Shown here: positions 1 through 7,177 of the stretch, one piece after another
How positions within the stretch are numbered: position 1 is the stretch's first letter
Layout of the letters: each line of letters opens with the position of its first letter
Made by a program: the position numbers and the translations under genes
Assembly (NCBI GenBank): GCA_016873215.1
Contig: VGXU01000026.1
Coordinates: 1 to 35,420, forward strand
Length of the DNA: 35,420 nt
Source of the DNA: Planctomycetota bacterium
Lineage (GTDB): Bacteria > Planctomycetota > Phycisphaerae > Sedimentisphaerales > Anaerohalosphaeraceae
Direction: 5' to 3'
Notes under the pieces: generated by a model
What the model was told of the DNA's origin: nothing
What the model saw: the letters and a program-made list of their open reading frames with translations, nothing else
Databases searched by the model: none

Positions 1-20
1 CTCTACAGTCATAAGTTTAC
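1..20 (+). repeat. Left terminal inverted repeat of the IS
   Basis: CTCTACAGTCATAAGTTTAC pairs as an inverted repeat with the reverse complement of 1869-1888, CTCGACAGTCACAAGTTCTC, at 16 of 20 positions. It lies just outside the transposase stop codon. The repeat could extend to the left of the window. Confidence 0.7.
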
Positions 21-21
21 A

Positions 22-1449
22 TTAGGCAGCTTTCTTGTCAATCCCTTTATTTTTGCGCGTTTTTTGCTTTTGTCGAATTAATTGTGTTATCAAGTCTTTG
101 GCGAAACCGTATAAATTGTTTTTCAGGATATTGGTCAAAGCGGTTCGTGTTACAAATTCTGACGGCGTTTTTGCTGAAAATGTTCTGAGCCAGCAATTGG
201 CCTTGGTCTTTACTTGTGCCGGAAACTTTTTTGCGATCAGCTGCAGCATGCCCAGTACGAGCAGTTGGACATTGACGAATTTCTCGATAGCCGCAAGAGT
301 ATTTCTGGTTTGTGTTGGATTTGAGGAATTCTGCTCTTGCTCTTGTTTTTTCTTTGGACGGCGCGATGCCGGGCTGAGGTAGTGCGACCAGAAGTGGTAG
401 GCCATCGCCCCCAGCGTATTTTTAAGCGTATCAAACATGGTCTCGATGGTTACTCGCCGGCAGTAGAGTTGTATCGCCGTCGCCGGATCAAGGGTAAGGT
501 CGGAAGTCATCAAAATAATACGGCCGCGAGAGGTCTCCACCAGAATAAAACGCAGCATTCCTTTGACGGGCTTCCAGAGTAAATCAAGGACAAGGTAGCG
601 AACAGTTTCGCTTTTATCGTAGATATCGGCTTGCATTGTCTGAAAAGCATACCTGCTGGCGGTAGAATCAAAAAGTGTGGTCAATTTTATTTTAGTGCCA
701 TATATTTTTGTTCGTCCTTTTTGGTGCTTTTTCCGTGCCGGCGGTGTATGGTGGGCGACAACATTTTTCTTTGCCCGCGTCAGAATGTGAACGACGTTGT
801 CGATGCCGTTGAGTTGCTCGGCTGCGGCTGAGAATACCGGCCCCACGGCAAAATAGGCGTCAAGCACCAGATATGCTTTTGTTCCCATAGCCAGGGCCGT
901 TTGCTTAGCCGTTTCAATAATTTGGACGGTTTTTGGCAGCAGTCGTTTTTCCTCAGAACTCGCCACAAGCGTCAATCCTTCCTGTATAGTAGCCCAAAGC
1001 GGCACAGCGAAGTATTTGTCACACGCCTGAACCAGTAGCGAGATACAACCCCAATGATGACCTCGAAAGTAGGAAGGTTTGCTGCCGGTTTCTGAATCTT
1101 GGTGCAAGGTGGTTACTGCCGGCATTTTACGTCCGTCTTTGGGTGTCTTGGTATGGTCGCCAAGCATGACCAAACGATCCGCGACACGATAGGCGACATT
1201 TTGTTGAACCAGCCACCGCCACCAGATCGGCATGATTGTTTCAATGCTCCATGCGGTCGAATGGAAAAAATGCAGCAGGCAGGGATAGGTCTCCGGCGCC
1301 AAGGCCAGAGCCCGGATTATTGAGCTGACACCGAAAGTATCTGTTCGCAGAATGAGTCCGGCAAAGACCACTACAAACCAGCAATACGTTGCCTGCCTTG
1401 AAAATGCCGGCCGCATGAACAGCAGAAAGCGTTTGAGTTCTTCGAGCAT
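22..1449 (-). CDS. IS4-family DDE transposase
   Basis: This 475-residue protein would catalyse cut-and-paste movement of the surrounding IS. The DDE catalytic triad can be placed at D98 (in GDHTKT), D197 (in LVLDAYF) and E336. The region around E336 fits the IS4 signature exactly: Y329-(2)-R332-(3)-E336-(6)-K343. The length is normal for IS4 transposases and no frameshift or internal stop is seen, so the enzyme is probably intact. The C-terminus is rich in Lys and Arg, as expected for a DNA-binding tail. The start codon at 1449 has a good ribosome site (AAAGGA) about nine bases upstream on the - strand. A promoter reading into it is visible at 1545-1518. The family is confident; the subgroup is not resolved. 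Confidence 0.9.
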   Translation of the reverse strand: MLEELKRFLLFMRPAFSRQATYCWFVVVFAGLILRTDTFGVSSIIRALALAPETYPCLLHFFHSTAWSIETIMPIWWRWLVQQNVAYRVADRLVMLGDHTKTPKDGRKMPAVTTLHQDSETGSKPSYFRGHHWGCISLLVQACDKYFAVPLWATIQEGLTLVASSEEKRLLPKTVQIIETAKQTALAMGTKAYLVLDAYFAVGPVFSAAAEQLNGIDNVVHILTRAKKNVVAHHTPPARKKHQKGRTKIYGTKIKLTTLFDSTASRYAFQTMQADIYDKSETVRYLVLDLLWKPVKGMLRFILVETSRGRIILMTSDLTLDPATAIQLYCRRVTIETMFDTLKNTLGAMAYHFWSHYLSPASRRPKKKQEQEQNSSNPTQTRNTLAAIEKFVNVQLLVLGMLQLIAKKFPAQVKTKANCWLRTFSAKTPSEFVTRTALTNILKNNLYGFAKDLITQLIRQKQKTRKNKGIDKKAA

Positions 1450-1484
1450 GTCGGAATCCTTTCAAAATAATTTTATTTTTTTGC

Positions 1485-1545
1485 TTGACATCCATTGTCG
1501 ACATAACTATGCTATATAGCATAGTCTTGGTAAATAAATAGTCAA
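1485..1545. promoter_or_regulatory. Overlapping divergent promoters sharing an 18-bp palindrome
   Basis: On the + strand TTGACA (1485-1490) and TATGCT (1508-1513) are 17 bp apart and face the DUF6788-like gene. On the - strand TTGACT (1545-1540) and TATGCT (1523-1518) are 16 bp apart and face the transposase. Both -10 boxes lie inside the perfect palindrome CTATGCTATATAGCATAG (1507-1524). Occupation of one promoter must exclude the other, and a dimeric protein binding the palindrome would block both. Confidence 0.7.
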
Positions 1546-1564
1546 GTAAGAAAGGACAAAAAAG

Positions 1565-1852
1565 ATGGAAAAAAGTGAGCTGGCAAAAATGAATCGACGG
1601 GTCAAAACACTTCAAAAGCAACTGGATACAGTAGGCCCTGTGATGCGCGGCAGTGTGGTGATCATAGGAACACGCAACAAGCAGCCGTACTTCTCACTCA
1701 ACAAGAACAAAAAGACCTGCCTGATTTATCTGGGAAAAGAGAAGGAAGATACGGCCAGACAATATTCGCAAAACTACAAGAAACTTCTTGAGATTGTTGA
1801 GGAAATGACTATACTCAATATGACACTATTAAAAGAAAATGCCTGCCCGTAA
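1565..1852 (+). CDS. Small DUF6788-like protein carried by the IS
   Basis: This 95-residue charged protein has an N-terminal helix likely to form a coiled coil (residues 1-22), then GPVMRGSVV, then a strand-rich section with QPYFSLNKNKKT, and a C-terminal helix. This order resembles the DUF6788 family, which I recall as small proteins often found near transposases; the Cys-x-Cys pair many members carry is absent here. It has a good ribosome site (AAAGGA at 1551-1556) and its own sigma-70-type promoter at 1485-1513. It lies inside the IS inverted repeats, divergent from the transposase. No function is known to me. A role in regulating or assisting transposition, perhaps by binding the shared palindrome, is only a guess. 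Confidence 0.65.
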   Translation: MEKSELAKMNRRVKTLQKQLDTVGPVMRGSVVIIGTRNKQPYFSLNKNKKTCLIYLGKEKEDTARQYSQNYKKLLEIVEEMTILNMTLLKENACP

Positions 1853-1868
1853 CGCGAAATTGGGCGGC

Positions 1869-1888
1869 GAGAACTTGTGACTGTCGAG
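1869..1888 (-). repeat. Right terminal inverted repeat of the IS
   Basis: Read on the - strand this is CTCGACAGTCACAAGTTCTC, matching the left end at 16 of 20 positions. It lies 17 bp after the stop codon of the DUF6788-like gene, which places that gene inside the element rather than beside it. Confidence 0.7.
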
Positions 1889-1925
1889 ATATGCACACAT
1901 GATACGCATTTTTAAGGAGAAAGAC

Positions 1926-3950
1926 ATGTTTCTTGATTTTCTGGTATTTGGCATTTTTGTGGCGTGTGTAGTTGGCATTGGGATGTATAAGAGCCGTCAT
2001 GAAGCCACCGGCGAGGATTATTTTCTGGCCGGGCGGGGATTGAGCTGGTGGCTGATTGGTTTTTCATTGATTGCGGCCAATATTTCCACGGAACAGTTCG
2101 TGGGGATGTCCGGTAATGCGGCCAGTCATGTGGGGCTGGCTATCGCCAGTTATGAGTGGATGGCTGCGATTACACTGATTGTAGTCGCCTTTGCATTTCT
2201 TCCATACTTTTTGAAGGCAGGCATTTATACGATGCCGGAATTTCTTGAGCATCGTTATAACACGACCACAAGAACCATTATGGCCGTGGCGATGATGTTT
2301 ATGTATATGTTGCTGCTGGGGTCTGTCACCTATTCTGGTGCGTTGACGATTCGAAGCCTGGCAGAGCAATTATGGGGTCTGAAAATCAGCCTGGCGATTG
2401 CTTCCATTGCAATTGGTTTGATTGCAATGATTTATGTTGTAACCGGCGGGTTGAAGGCGTGCGCCTGGGCGGACCTGATTCAGGGAAGCGCACTGATTGT
2501 CGGCGGCGCCGTGATTATGTTCTTTGCGTTTGACAAGCTGGGCAGCGTGACGGAGGCGTCAACTATTGTGGACGTCAAAACCGGCGCTGTAGCCGTGGTG
2601 CAACTGGAAGAAGGCCAGGGCGCGGTAGGGCGTTTTATGGATCTGAATCGGGTGCGTTTAAATATGTTTTTGCCGGATACGGACTCGGTATTACCCTGGA
2701 CGGCCCTTTTGCTGGGATTGTGGATTCCGAATTTTTATTATTGGGGATTAAATCAGTATATTACACAGCGTACTCTTGGTTCAGCTTCTCTGGCACAGGG
2801 ACAAAAGGGGATTGTATTTGCCGCATTTATGAAACTGCTGATTCCGTTTGTGATAGTGATACCGGGTATTATCGCCTTTAATCTTTTTGCCAAAAATATG
2901 CAATTCGAGGCCGTGTATGATAATGCGCTGGTGATTGCCAAATATCTCAAAGCCAATCCTCAAACCCTGCTTGTTGATGTGGTGGAATCGCCGTCGGAAG
3001 AGGCGATCGCAAGCTGGCCATCGGGGCGATTCATGCTGGCCATATTTGAGCACCAAGAGGCAGTCAAGTCATTGAAGACCAAAAATATATACGTTCTTCC
3101 ACTTATCAAAAGCGATTATGAAACACTCAGTCCTGAGGAATTTACGGTATTTACATCAGATGATAAATCCTGGAATTTTGTGTTTCCATCTTTGGATGCG
3201 GAACTGAAAGCTTATAATGAAAAGACTCAGGCCGCGGCGGCAATCGGAGGTAAAACAGTAACGACGGAGAAATTTATCGCTCACAAATACGATACCGCTC
3301 TGGCTCAATTATTGGGCAATGTTTTACCGCAGGGCAATGGGATTGTGGGATTTGTTTTGGCGGCGCTGCTGGGAGCGGTGGTCAGTTCACTGGCCGCGAT
3401 GCTGAACGCAGCATCCACGATTTTCAGTATGGATATTTACAAGAAATTTTTGAATCCTGAAACGACACAGAAGCAGCTTGTGCTGGTGGGCCGTATTTCC
3501 GTTGTGGTATTTGTTCTTATAGCGGTCTTTCTGGCTCCGTGGCTTGGCAATCCAAAAATCAGCCACAGCATTTTTACCATTATCCAGGAAAGCCAGGGAT
3601 TTATCTCGCCGGGTATTCTTGCGGTGTTTGCGTTTGGCTTGCTGGTGCGAAAGGCGCCGCCGATGGCGGGGGTTCTCGGACTGCTGACCAATATCGTGTC
3701 GTACGGCGTTCTTAAGGTTGCCGTTCCTCAGGTTCAGTTTCTCAACCGTATGGCGATTTGTTTCGGTTTGTGTCTGGCCGTGATGGCTTTCATCACATTG
3801 GTACGTCCTCTGGCTCAACCGATCGAATTTAAGCACAACACTTCGATTAACCTGGAAAGCTCCAAGGGAGCACTTCTGGCAGGAATCGTGGTTGTGATTG
3901 TGACGTTGATTTTATACGTTATTTTCAGTCCGCTGGTCCTTGCCAAATAA
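1926..3950 (+). CDS. Sodium/solute symporter (SSS, SGLT-like), probable sugar importer
   Basis: This 674-residue inner-membrane protein of the sodium:solute symporter family has many hydrophobic helices. Family marks are the N-terminal GEDYFLAGRGLSWW segment, ANISTEQFVGMSG in the first core helix, and VVSSLAAMLNAASTIFSMDIYK, which corresponds to the helix that supplies sodium ligands in vSGLT. The start was set at 1926 because AAGGAG at 1914-1919 sits six bases upstream; an ATG nine codons earlier lacks such a site. It is about 130 residues longer than vSGLT because of a hydrophilic insert around residues 324-453. The kinase gene follows after 9-12 bp, so the pair probably imports and phosphorylates one sugar. 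The substrate is likely galactose or a related sugar, inferred from the kinase only. The IS ends just upstream. Confidence 0.85.
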   Translation: MFLDFLVFGIFVACVVGIGMYKSRHEATGEDYFLAGRGLSWWLIGFSLIAANISTEQFVGMSGNAASHVGLAIASYEWMAAITLIVVAFAFLPYFLKAGIYTMPEFLEHRYNTTTRTIMAVAMMFMYMLLLGSVTYSGALTIRSLAEQLWGLKISLAIASIAIGLIAMIYVVTGGLKACAWADLIQGSALIVGGAVIMFFAFDKLGSVTEASTIVDVKTGAVAVVQLEEGQGAVGRFMDLNRVRLNMFLPDTDSVLPWTALLLGLWIPNFYYWGLNQYITQRTLGSASLAQGQKGIVFAAFMKLLIPFVIVIPGIIAFNLFAKNMQFEAVYDNALVIAKYLKANPQTLLVDVVESPSEEAIASWPSGRFMLAIFEHQEAVKSLKTKNIYVLPLIKSDYETLSPEEFTVFTSDDKSWNFVFPSLDAELKAYNEKTQAAAAIGGKTVTTEKFIAHKYDTALAQLLGNVLPQGNGIVGFVLAALLGAVVSSLAAMLNAASTIFSMDIYKKFLNPETTQKQLVLVGRISVVVFVLIAVFLAPWLGNPKISHSIFTIIQESQGFISPGILAVFAFGLLVRKAPPMAGVLGLLTNIVSYGVLKVAVPQVQFLNRMAICFGLCLAVMAFITLVRPLAQPIEFKHNTSINLESSKGALLAGIVVVIVTLILYVIFSPLVLAK

Positions 3951-3962
3951 AGGAGTTTTGTG

Positions 3963-5210
3963 GTGAAAACAGCATTTCAAGTGACAAACGATAAAGAGGC
4001 GTTTTTGGCGCTGAAGAAAATCGCCGCCAAAAAGAAAATCGATATCAAGGGCGCCAAGGTCCGGCGGACGTCGTCGCGGTTTTGCCTTGGCGTTGAACAT
4101 GGTGATTATAACGGTACCGAATTGTTTGGCGTGGGAACGGACCGATTCATCTGGATGGCGTATAAGCCCAACGGCACGTCAAAAATGCGGCTGTACAGCG
4201 AGAATTTCCCCGGCGACGGTGTTGTGGAGTTCGAGCTGGGCAATGTGCCGGCGTCAAAGACAGTCGCTGACAGTTGGGCCAGATTCCCTTACGGTGTCGA
4301 TTATATCCTGCGTAACGCCGGGTATAATCTCAAGCAGGGTATCAATGCCGTGCTGCTGGGCAATATTCCCGGCGGCGGGATGAGCCGCTCGGCATCACTG
4401 TCGCTGAACCTGATTTTGTCGGTGCTGGACGCCAACGGCATCGTCGAAAAAGACCAGATGAAAATCGTCGATATGGCCCAGTTGGTGGAAAATGAGTACA
4501 TCGGTTCGCCGTGCGGGAAATTGGATCAGATTATGATATTTTTTGCCAAAGCGGGAATGGGGACACATTACAATCCTGCCACGCGGTCGATTAAATATGT
4601 CAAGCTCGGCAGCAAGGCGAAAGATTTTCGTATCGTCGTGATGGATACGGGAACGGTTCGTCCGGGTCTGGAGAAATCCACGTATAAAGTCCGCCGGGCG
4701 GAATGCGAAGAGATGGCTCAAAAGGCCAGGGATGCCGGGTTTGGAATTAATTGCCTTGCCGATATTCGCGAAGAAGCGTTGTATCAGCAAATCAAAGCTC
4801 GCTTTGAAAAGGGATTTCCGCATCTTGTGGACCGGATGACCTATATCTTCAAAGCGCAGATGCGGTTTTACAAGATGATGGCGGCATGGAAGCGAGGCGA
4901 TATCGCGACGGTCGGGAAGGTATTCCGCGACGACGGTATTGGCCTGCGGGACGAGTACAAAATTTCCGGGCCGGAACTGGAAACGATGTGCGATATCGTC
5001 CGCACGGTGCCGCAGGTGCTGGGCGAACGGATGCTGGGCGGCGGGGACAAGGGTGCGGCCGGGGCGCTGGTTCTGGCAGACGGGGCAGGCGCTTTGAAAA
5101 AGGCGGTCGAGACGGCTTATCCGCGGAGTCGGCCGGACTTCGCCGATAAGTTCGCCGTGCATACCTGTAAGGTGGTCGATGGTGTTAAGGTTTTCGAAAA
5201 AGGACTGTAA
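3963..5210 (+). CDS. Galactokinase-type GHMP sugar kinase
   Basis: This roughly 415-residue cytosolic GHMP-superfamily kinase probably makes a sugar 1-phosphate with ATP. Three galactokinase motifs can be aligned. The first is a modified sugar-binding signature around R39 and GVEHGDYNG (E45, H46, D48). The second is the phosphate loop GNIPGGGMSRSASL near residue 136. The third is GERMLGGGDKGAAGALV near the C-terminus. D188 in CGKLDQ matches the catalytic Asp of galactokinase. The signature is degenerate: the usual APGRVN is SSRFC and EHTDY is EHGDY, so the true sugar may differ from galactose. Two GTG codons (3960 and 3963) could start it; the second is better spaced from AGGAG at 3951-3955. 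It is co-transcribed with the symporter. Confidence 0.75.
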   Translation: MKTAFQVTNDKEAFLALKKIAAKKKIDIKGAKVRRTSSRFCLGVEHGDYNGTELFGVGTDRFIWMAYKPNGTSKMRLYSENFPGDGVVEFELGNVPASKTVADSWARFPYGVDYILRNAGYNLKQGINAVLLGNIPGGGMSRSASLSLNLILSVLDANGIVEKDQMKIVDMAQLVENEYIGSPCGKLDQIMIFFAKAGMGTHYNPATRSIKYVKLGSKAKDFRIVVMDTGTVRPGLEKSTYKVRRAECEEMAQKARDAGFGINCLADIREEALYQQIKARFEKGFPHLVDRMTYIFKAQMRFYKMMAAWKRGDIATVGKVFRDDGIGLRDEYKISGPELETMCDIVRTVPQVLGERMLGGGDKGAAGALVLADGAGALKKAVETAYPRSRPDFADKFAVHTCKVVDGVKVFEKGL

Positions 5211-5239
5211 GTCGTTTTTTTAAAAAGAGTTGCCATCAG

Positions 5240-5268
5240 AAGGCTCGCTGATTCGGCGGGCCTTTTTT
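5240..5268 (+). terminator. Intrinsic terminator of the sugar operon
   Basis: An 8-9 bp GC-rich stem (AAGGCTCGC pairing with GGCGGGCCTT, with G-U pairs allowed) is followed by six T residues, 30 bp after the kinase stop codon. It separates the sugar operon from the regulator gene. Confidence 0.85.
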
Positions 5269-5285
5269 GTTTTTAAAAATGGCAA

Positions 5286-5328
5286 TAACAAAATTGTATT
5301 TTATTTTAAATATGCTACAATTTTGTTA
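5286..5328. promoter_or_regulatory. Paired palindromic operator ahead of the sigma-54 activator gene (pair A)
   Basis: Two ACA-N4-TGT sites, ACAAAATTGT (5288-5297) and ACAATTTTGT (5317-5326), lie 29 bp apart start to start. They belong to the same motif found ahead of both amt operons and glnN. This pair has no GG-N10-GC sigma-54 element downstream. The second site contains TACAAT, a possible sigma-70 -10 box, so binding would likely block rather than activate transcription. Autoregulation is inferred. Confidence 0.7.
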
Positions 5329-5377
5329 AGTATTAAACTGCATGAATAACCCAAAAACGCACGGGAAGGTCGGAATT

Positions 5378-6898
5378 ATGGCAAAAAAACTTGCCCGGGA
5401 AGTAGAATTACTGGCCGATGTGGCCAAGGCATTTGCGGAATCGTTAAATCTGGAAGCGACGCTCGAATCCATCCTCAAGTCGCTGGATACACATCTGAAG
5501 TTTGAACGGGGTATTGTCACACTGCTCAATCCCGATAGTGAAATGATTAATATCAAGGTGGCGCACGGGATTACGGAGGAATCTAAAAAGGCTGTGACTT
5601 TCCGGGTAGGCGAAGGCATCACGGGGCTTGTGGTGCAGACCGGCAAAGAGGTCGTGGTGCCGGATATTCGTCTGGACCCGCGGTTCCTGGCCAAAACGGG
5701 CGACCGGCAGATTCCCAAAGGCCGCAAGATTGCTTTTATCTGCGTTCCCATCAAGCTGGAGGGGCAGACGGTTGGCGCAATCAGCGCGGATAAAAAGGTT
5801 GGGCCGGAAGAAGATTTTGAATCCCATGTGCGATTATTGGAAGTCATTGCCGCGATGATTGCCCAGGCGGTCAAGCTCAATAAAAGTATCGAGTCCGACA
5901 AAAAACGGCTTCGGAATGAAAACGAACGTCTGCTGCGGGAATTAAAAACCAAGTTCAAGGTGCAGAATATGATCGGCACCAGCAACGCCATCCAGGAGGT
6001 GTATCGGCTGATTTACCAGGTGGCCAACAGCAACGCGACGGTTCTGATTCGCGGCGAAAGCGGTACGGGTAAAGACCTGGTGGCCCATGCGATTCATTAT
6101 AACAGTCTGCGCAGCGATAAGCCGTTTATTAAGGTCAACTGCACGGCGCTGCCGGATACGCTGCTGGAAAGCGAACTGTTCGGCCACGAGAAGGGCGCTT
6201 TTACGGGGGCCGTGGAGCGGAAGCTCGGACGCTTTGAGCTGGCTCACGGCGGGACAATTTTTCTGGATGAGATCGGCGATTTTTCAATCAATTTACAGGT
6301 CAAGCTGCTGCGGATAATTCAATTTCGTGAATTTGAAAGGGTTGGCGGAACCGAAACGATTAAATGTAATGTGCGAATCATCGTGGCGACCAATAAAAAC
6401 CTTGAGGAAGGCATTCAGAATAAAGTGTTCCGCGAAGATTTGTATTATCGCATCAACGTTTTTCCGATATTTATTCCGCCACTGCGGGACCGCAAGGATG
6501 ATATCATGCTGCTGGCGGATTACTTCGTGGGGCAATATGCCGGCGAAAACGGCAAGCCTATTACGCGGATTTCGACGCCGGCCATTGAAATGCTTACGAG
6601 TTATCACTGGCCCGGCAATGTGCGAGAACTGGAGAACTGCATCGAGAGGGCGGTTCTGGTCTGTGATGGTGATGTCATCCGTTCGGACCACATGCCTCCG
6701 TCACTGCAAATGGTGCAAAAGACACAAAGTACCGATGGGCTGACGCTCGCCGAGCGTGTGGCCACGCTCGAAAAAGAGATGATTGTCGATGCGCTGAAGA
6801 AGACCGGCGGCTGTCAGCGTCGCGCTGCTAAAGAACTGGGAGTGACTGAACGTATCTTTGGCTACAAAATCCAGAAATATAACATCCTGAGAAAATAG
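5378..6898 (+). CDS. GAF-domain sigma-54-dependent activator (NifA-like), likely nitrogen regulator
   Basis: This 506-residue cytosolic transcription activator has three domains. A GAF sensor domain spans about residues 10-165. A linker helix then leads to an AAA+ domain with Walker A GESGTGKD (226-233), the sigma-54-contacting GAFTGA loop (273-278), Walker B GGTIFLDEIGD (291-301) and the arginine segment FREDLYYR. The C-terminus is a Fis-type helix-turn-helix (about 477-501, CQRRAAKELGVTERIFGYKI). There is no receiver domain, so control is by ligand or partner rather than phosphotransfer; PII is a candidate partner, as for some NifA proteins. The O2-sensing Cys cluster of rhizobial NifA is missing and no nif genes are nearby. 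The start at 5378 is preferred over 5342 because GGAAGG lies eight bases upstream. Paired palindromes precede it and all three sigma-54 promoters that follow. Confidence 0.9.
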   Translation: MAKKLAREVELLADVAKAFAESLNLEATLESILKSLDTHLKFERGIVTLLNPDSEMINIKVAHGITEESKKAVTFRVGEGITGLVVQTGKEVVVPDIRLDPRFLAKTGDRQIPKGRKIAFICVPIKLEGQTVGAISADKKVGPEEDFESHVRLLEVIAAMIAQAVKLNKSIESDKKRLRNENERLLRELKTKFKVQNMIGTSNAIQEVYRLIYQVANSNATVLIRGESGTGKDLVAHAIHYNSLRSDKPFIKVNCTALPDTLLESELFGHEKGAFTGAVERKLGRFELAHGGTIFLDEIGDFSINLQVKLLRIIQFREFERVGGTETIKCNVRIIVATNKNLEEGIQNKVFREDLYYRINVFPIFIPPLRDRKDDIMLLADYFVGQYAGENGKPITRISTPAIEMLTSYHWPGNVRELENCIERAVLVCDGDVIRSDHMPPSLQMVQKTQSTDGLTLAERVATLEKEMIVDALKKTGGCQRRAAKELGVTERIFGYKIQKYNILRK

Positions 6899-6922
6899 AT
6901 GTTTTGCTAAAAAGTCGATATG

Positions 6923-6967
6923 TTACAATAATGTAGATGGCATTGTTTTATACTACAATAATGTAGT
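6923..6967. promoter_or_regulatory. Paired enhancer palindromes ahead of the porin-amt-glnK operon (pair B)
   Basis: TTACAATAATGTAG (ACA at 6925) and CTACAATAATGTAG (ACA at 6955) are nearly identical and exactly 30 bp apart. CTACA and TGTAG are perfect inverted half-sites. The pair ends about 126 bp upstream of the -24 GG of the sigma-54 promoter, a normal distance for an enhancer-binding activator. Confidence 0.8.
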
Positions 6968-7017
6968 TGTCTAAACAATAAAATACAACTTCGATGTCTT
7001 GCAGTTTAATGAACGGA

Positions 7018-7055
7018 CTCCTTTAAATTTTTGTATCCTCTTTATTCTAAAGGAG
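7018..7055. repeat. 8-bp inverted repeat between enhancer pair B and its promoter
   Basis: CTCCTTTA (7018-7025) and TAAAGGAG (7048-7055) form a perfect inverted repeat with a 22-bp A/T-rich spacer. It lies between the enhancers and the promoter, where bending proteins such as IHF usually act. The right arm looks like a ribosome site followed by ATG and two more codons before a stop (MRI). No function can be assigned. Confidence 0.35.
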
Positions 7056-7088
7056 ATAGAAAAAAGATGCGAATTTAAATATCACGTC

Positions 7089-7104
7089 TGGCATACCTGT
7101 TGCT
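7089..7104 (+). promoter_or_regulatory. Sigma-54 promoter of the porin-amt-glnK operon
   Basis: TGGCATACCTGTTGCT has the -24 GG at 7090-7091 and the -12 GC at 7102-7103, with the required 10-base gap, and matches the TGGYAYR-N4-TTGCW consensus. Transcription would start near 7114, about 64 bases before the first start codon. Confidence 0.85.
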
Positions 7105-7177
7105 TTACTTCTTCTGTAACGAAAAAACAATGTAAGTGCATCTAAATAAACTAAACATTGTGGAAATGGAGAAAGAA

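Larger units (their letters stand above)
1..1888. mobile_element. IS4-family insertion sequence with an extra divergent gene
   Basis: The element is bounded by imperfect inverted repeats at 1-20 and 1869-1888 (16 of 20 positions match). Between them lie a DDE transposase on the - strand and a 95-residue DUF6788-like gene on the + strand. The left end coincides with the window edge, so the true terminus may lie a few bases outside and no target-site duplication can be checked. The transposase is intact, so the copy may be active. The right end stops 37 bp before the start codon of the sugar transporter, so the element sits in or beside that gene's promoter region. The family call rests on the transposase signature Y-(2)-R-(3)-E-(6)-K; the outer limits are my inference from the repeats. 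Confidence 0.75.

Noticed and set aside
5385-5410. Possible sigma-54 promoter TGGCAAAAAAACTTGCC at the start of the activator gene
   Set aside because: The GG and GC are 11 bases apart instead of 10, and it lies inside the coding region after the start codon.
7127-7161. ACAATGT/ACATTGT inverted repeat in the porin-amt leader as an operator of the same regulon
   Set aside because: Its half-sites are 21 bp apart and not of the YTACA-N4-TGTAG form. It is probably a weak hairpin before the ribosome site.
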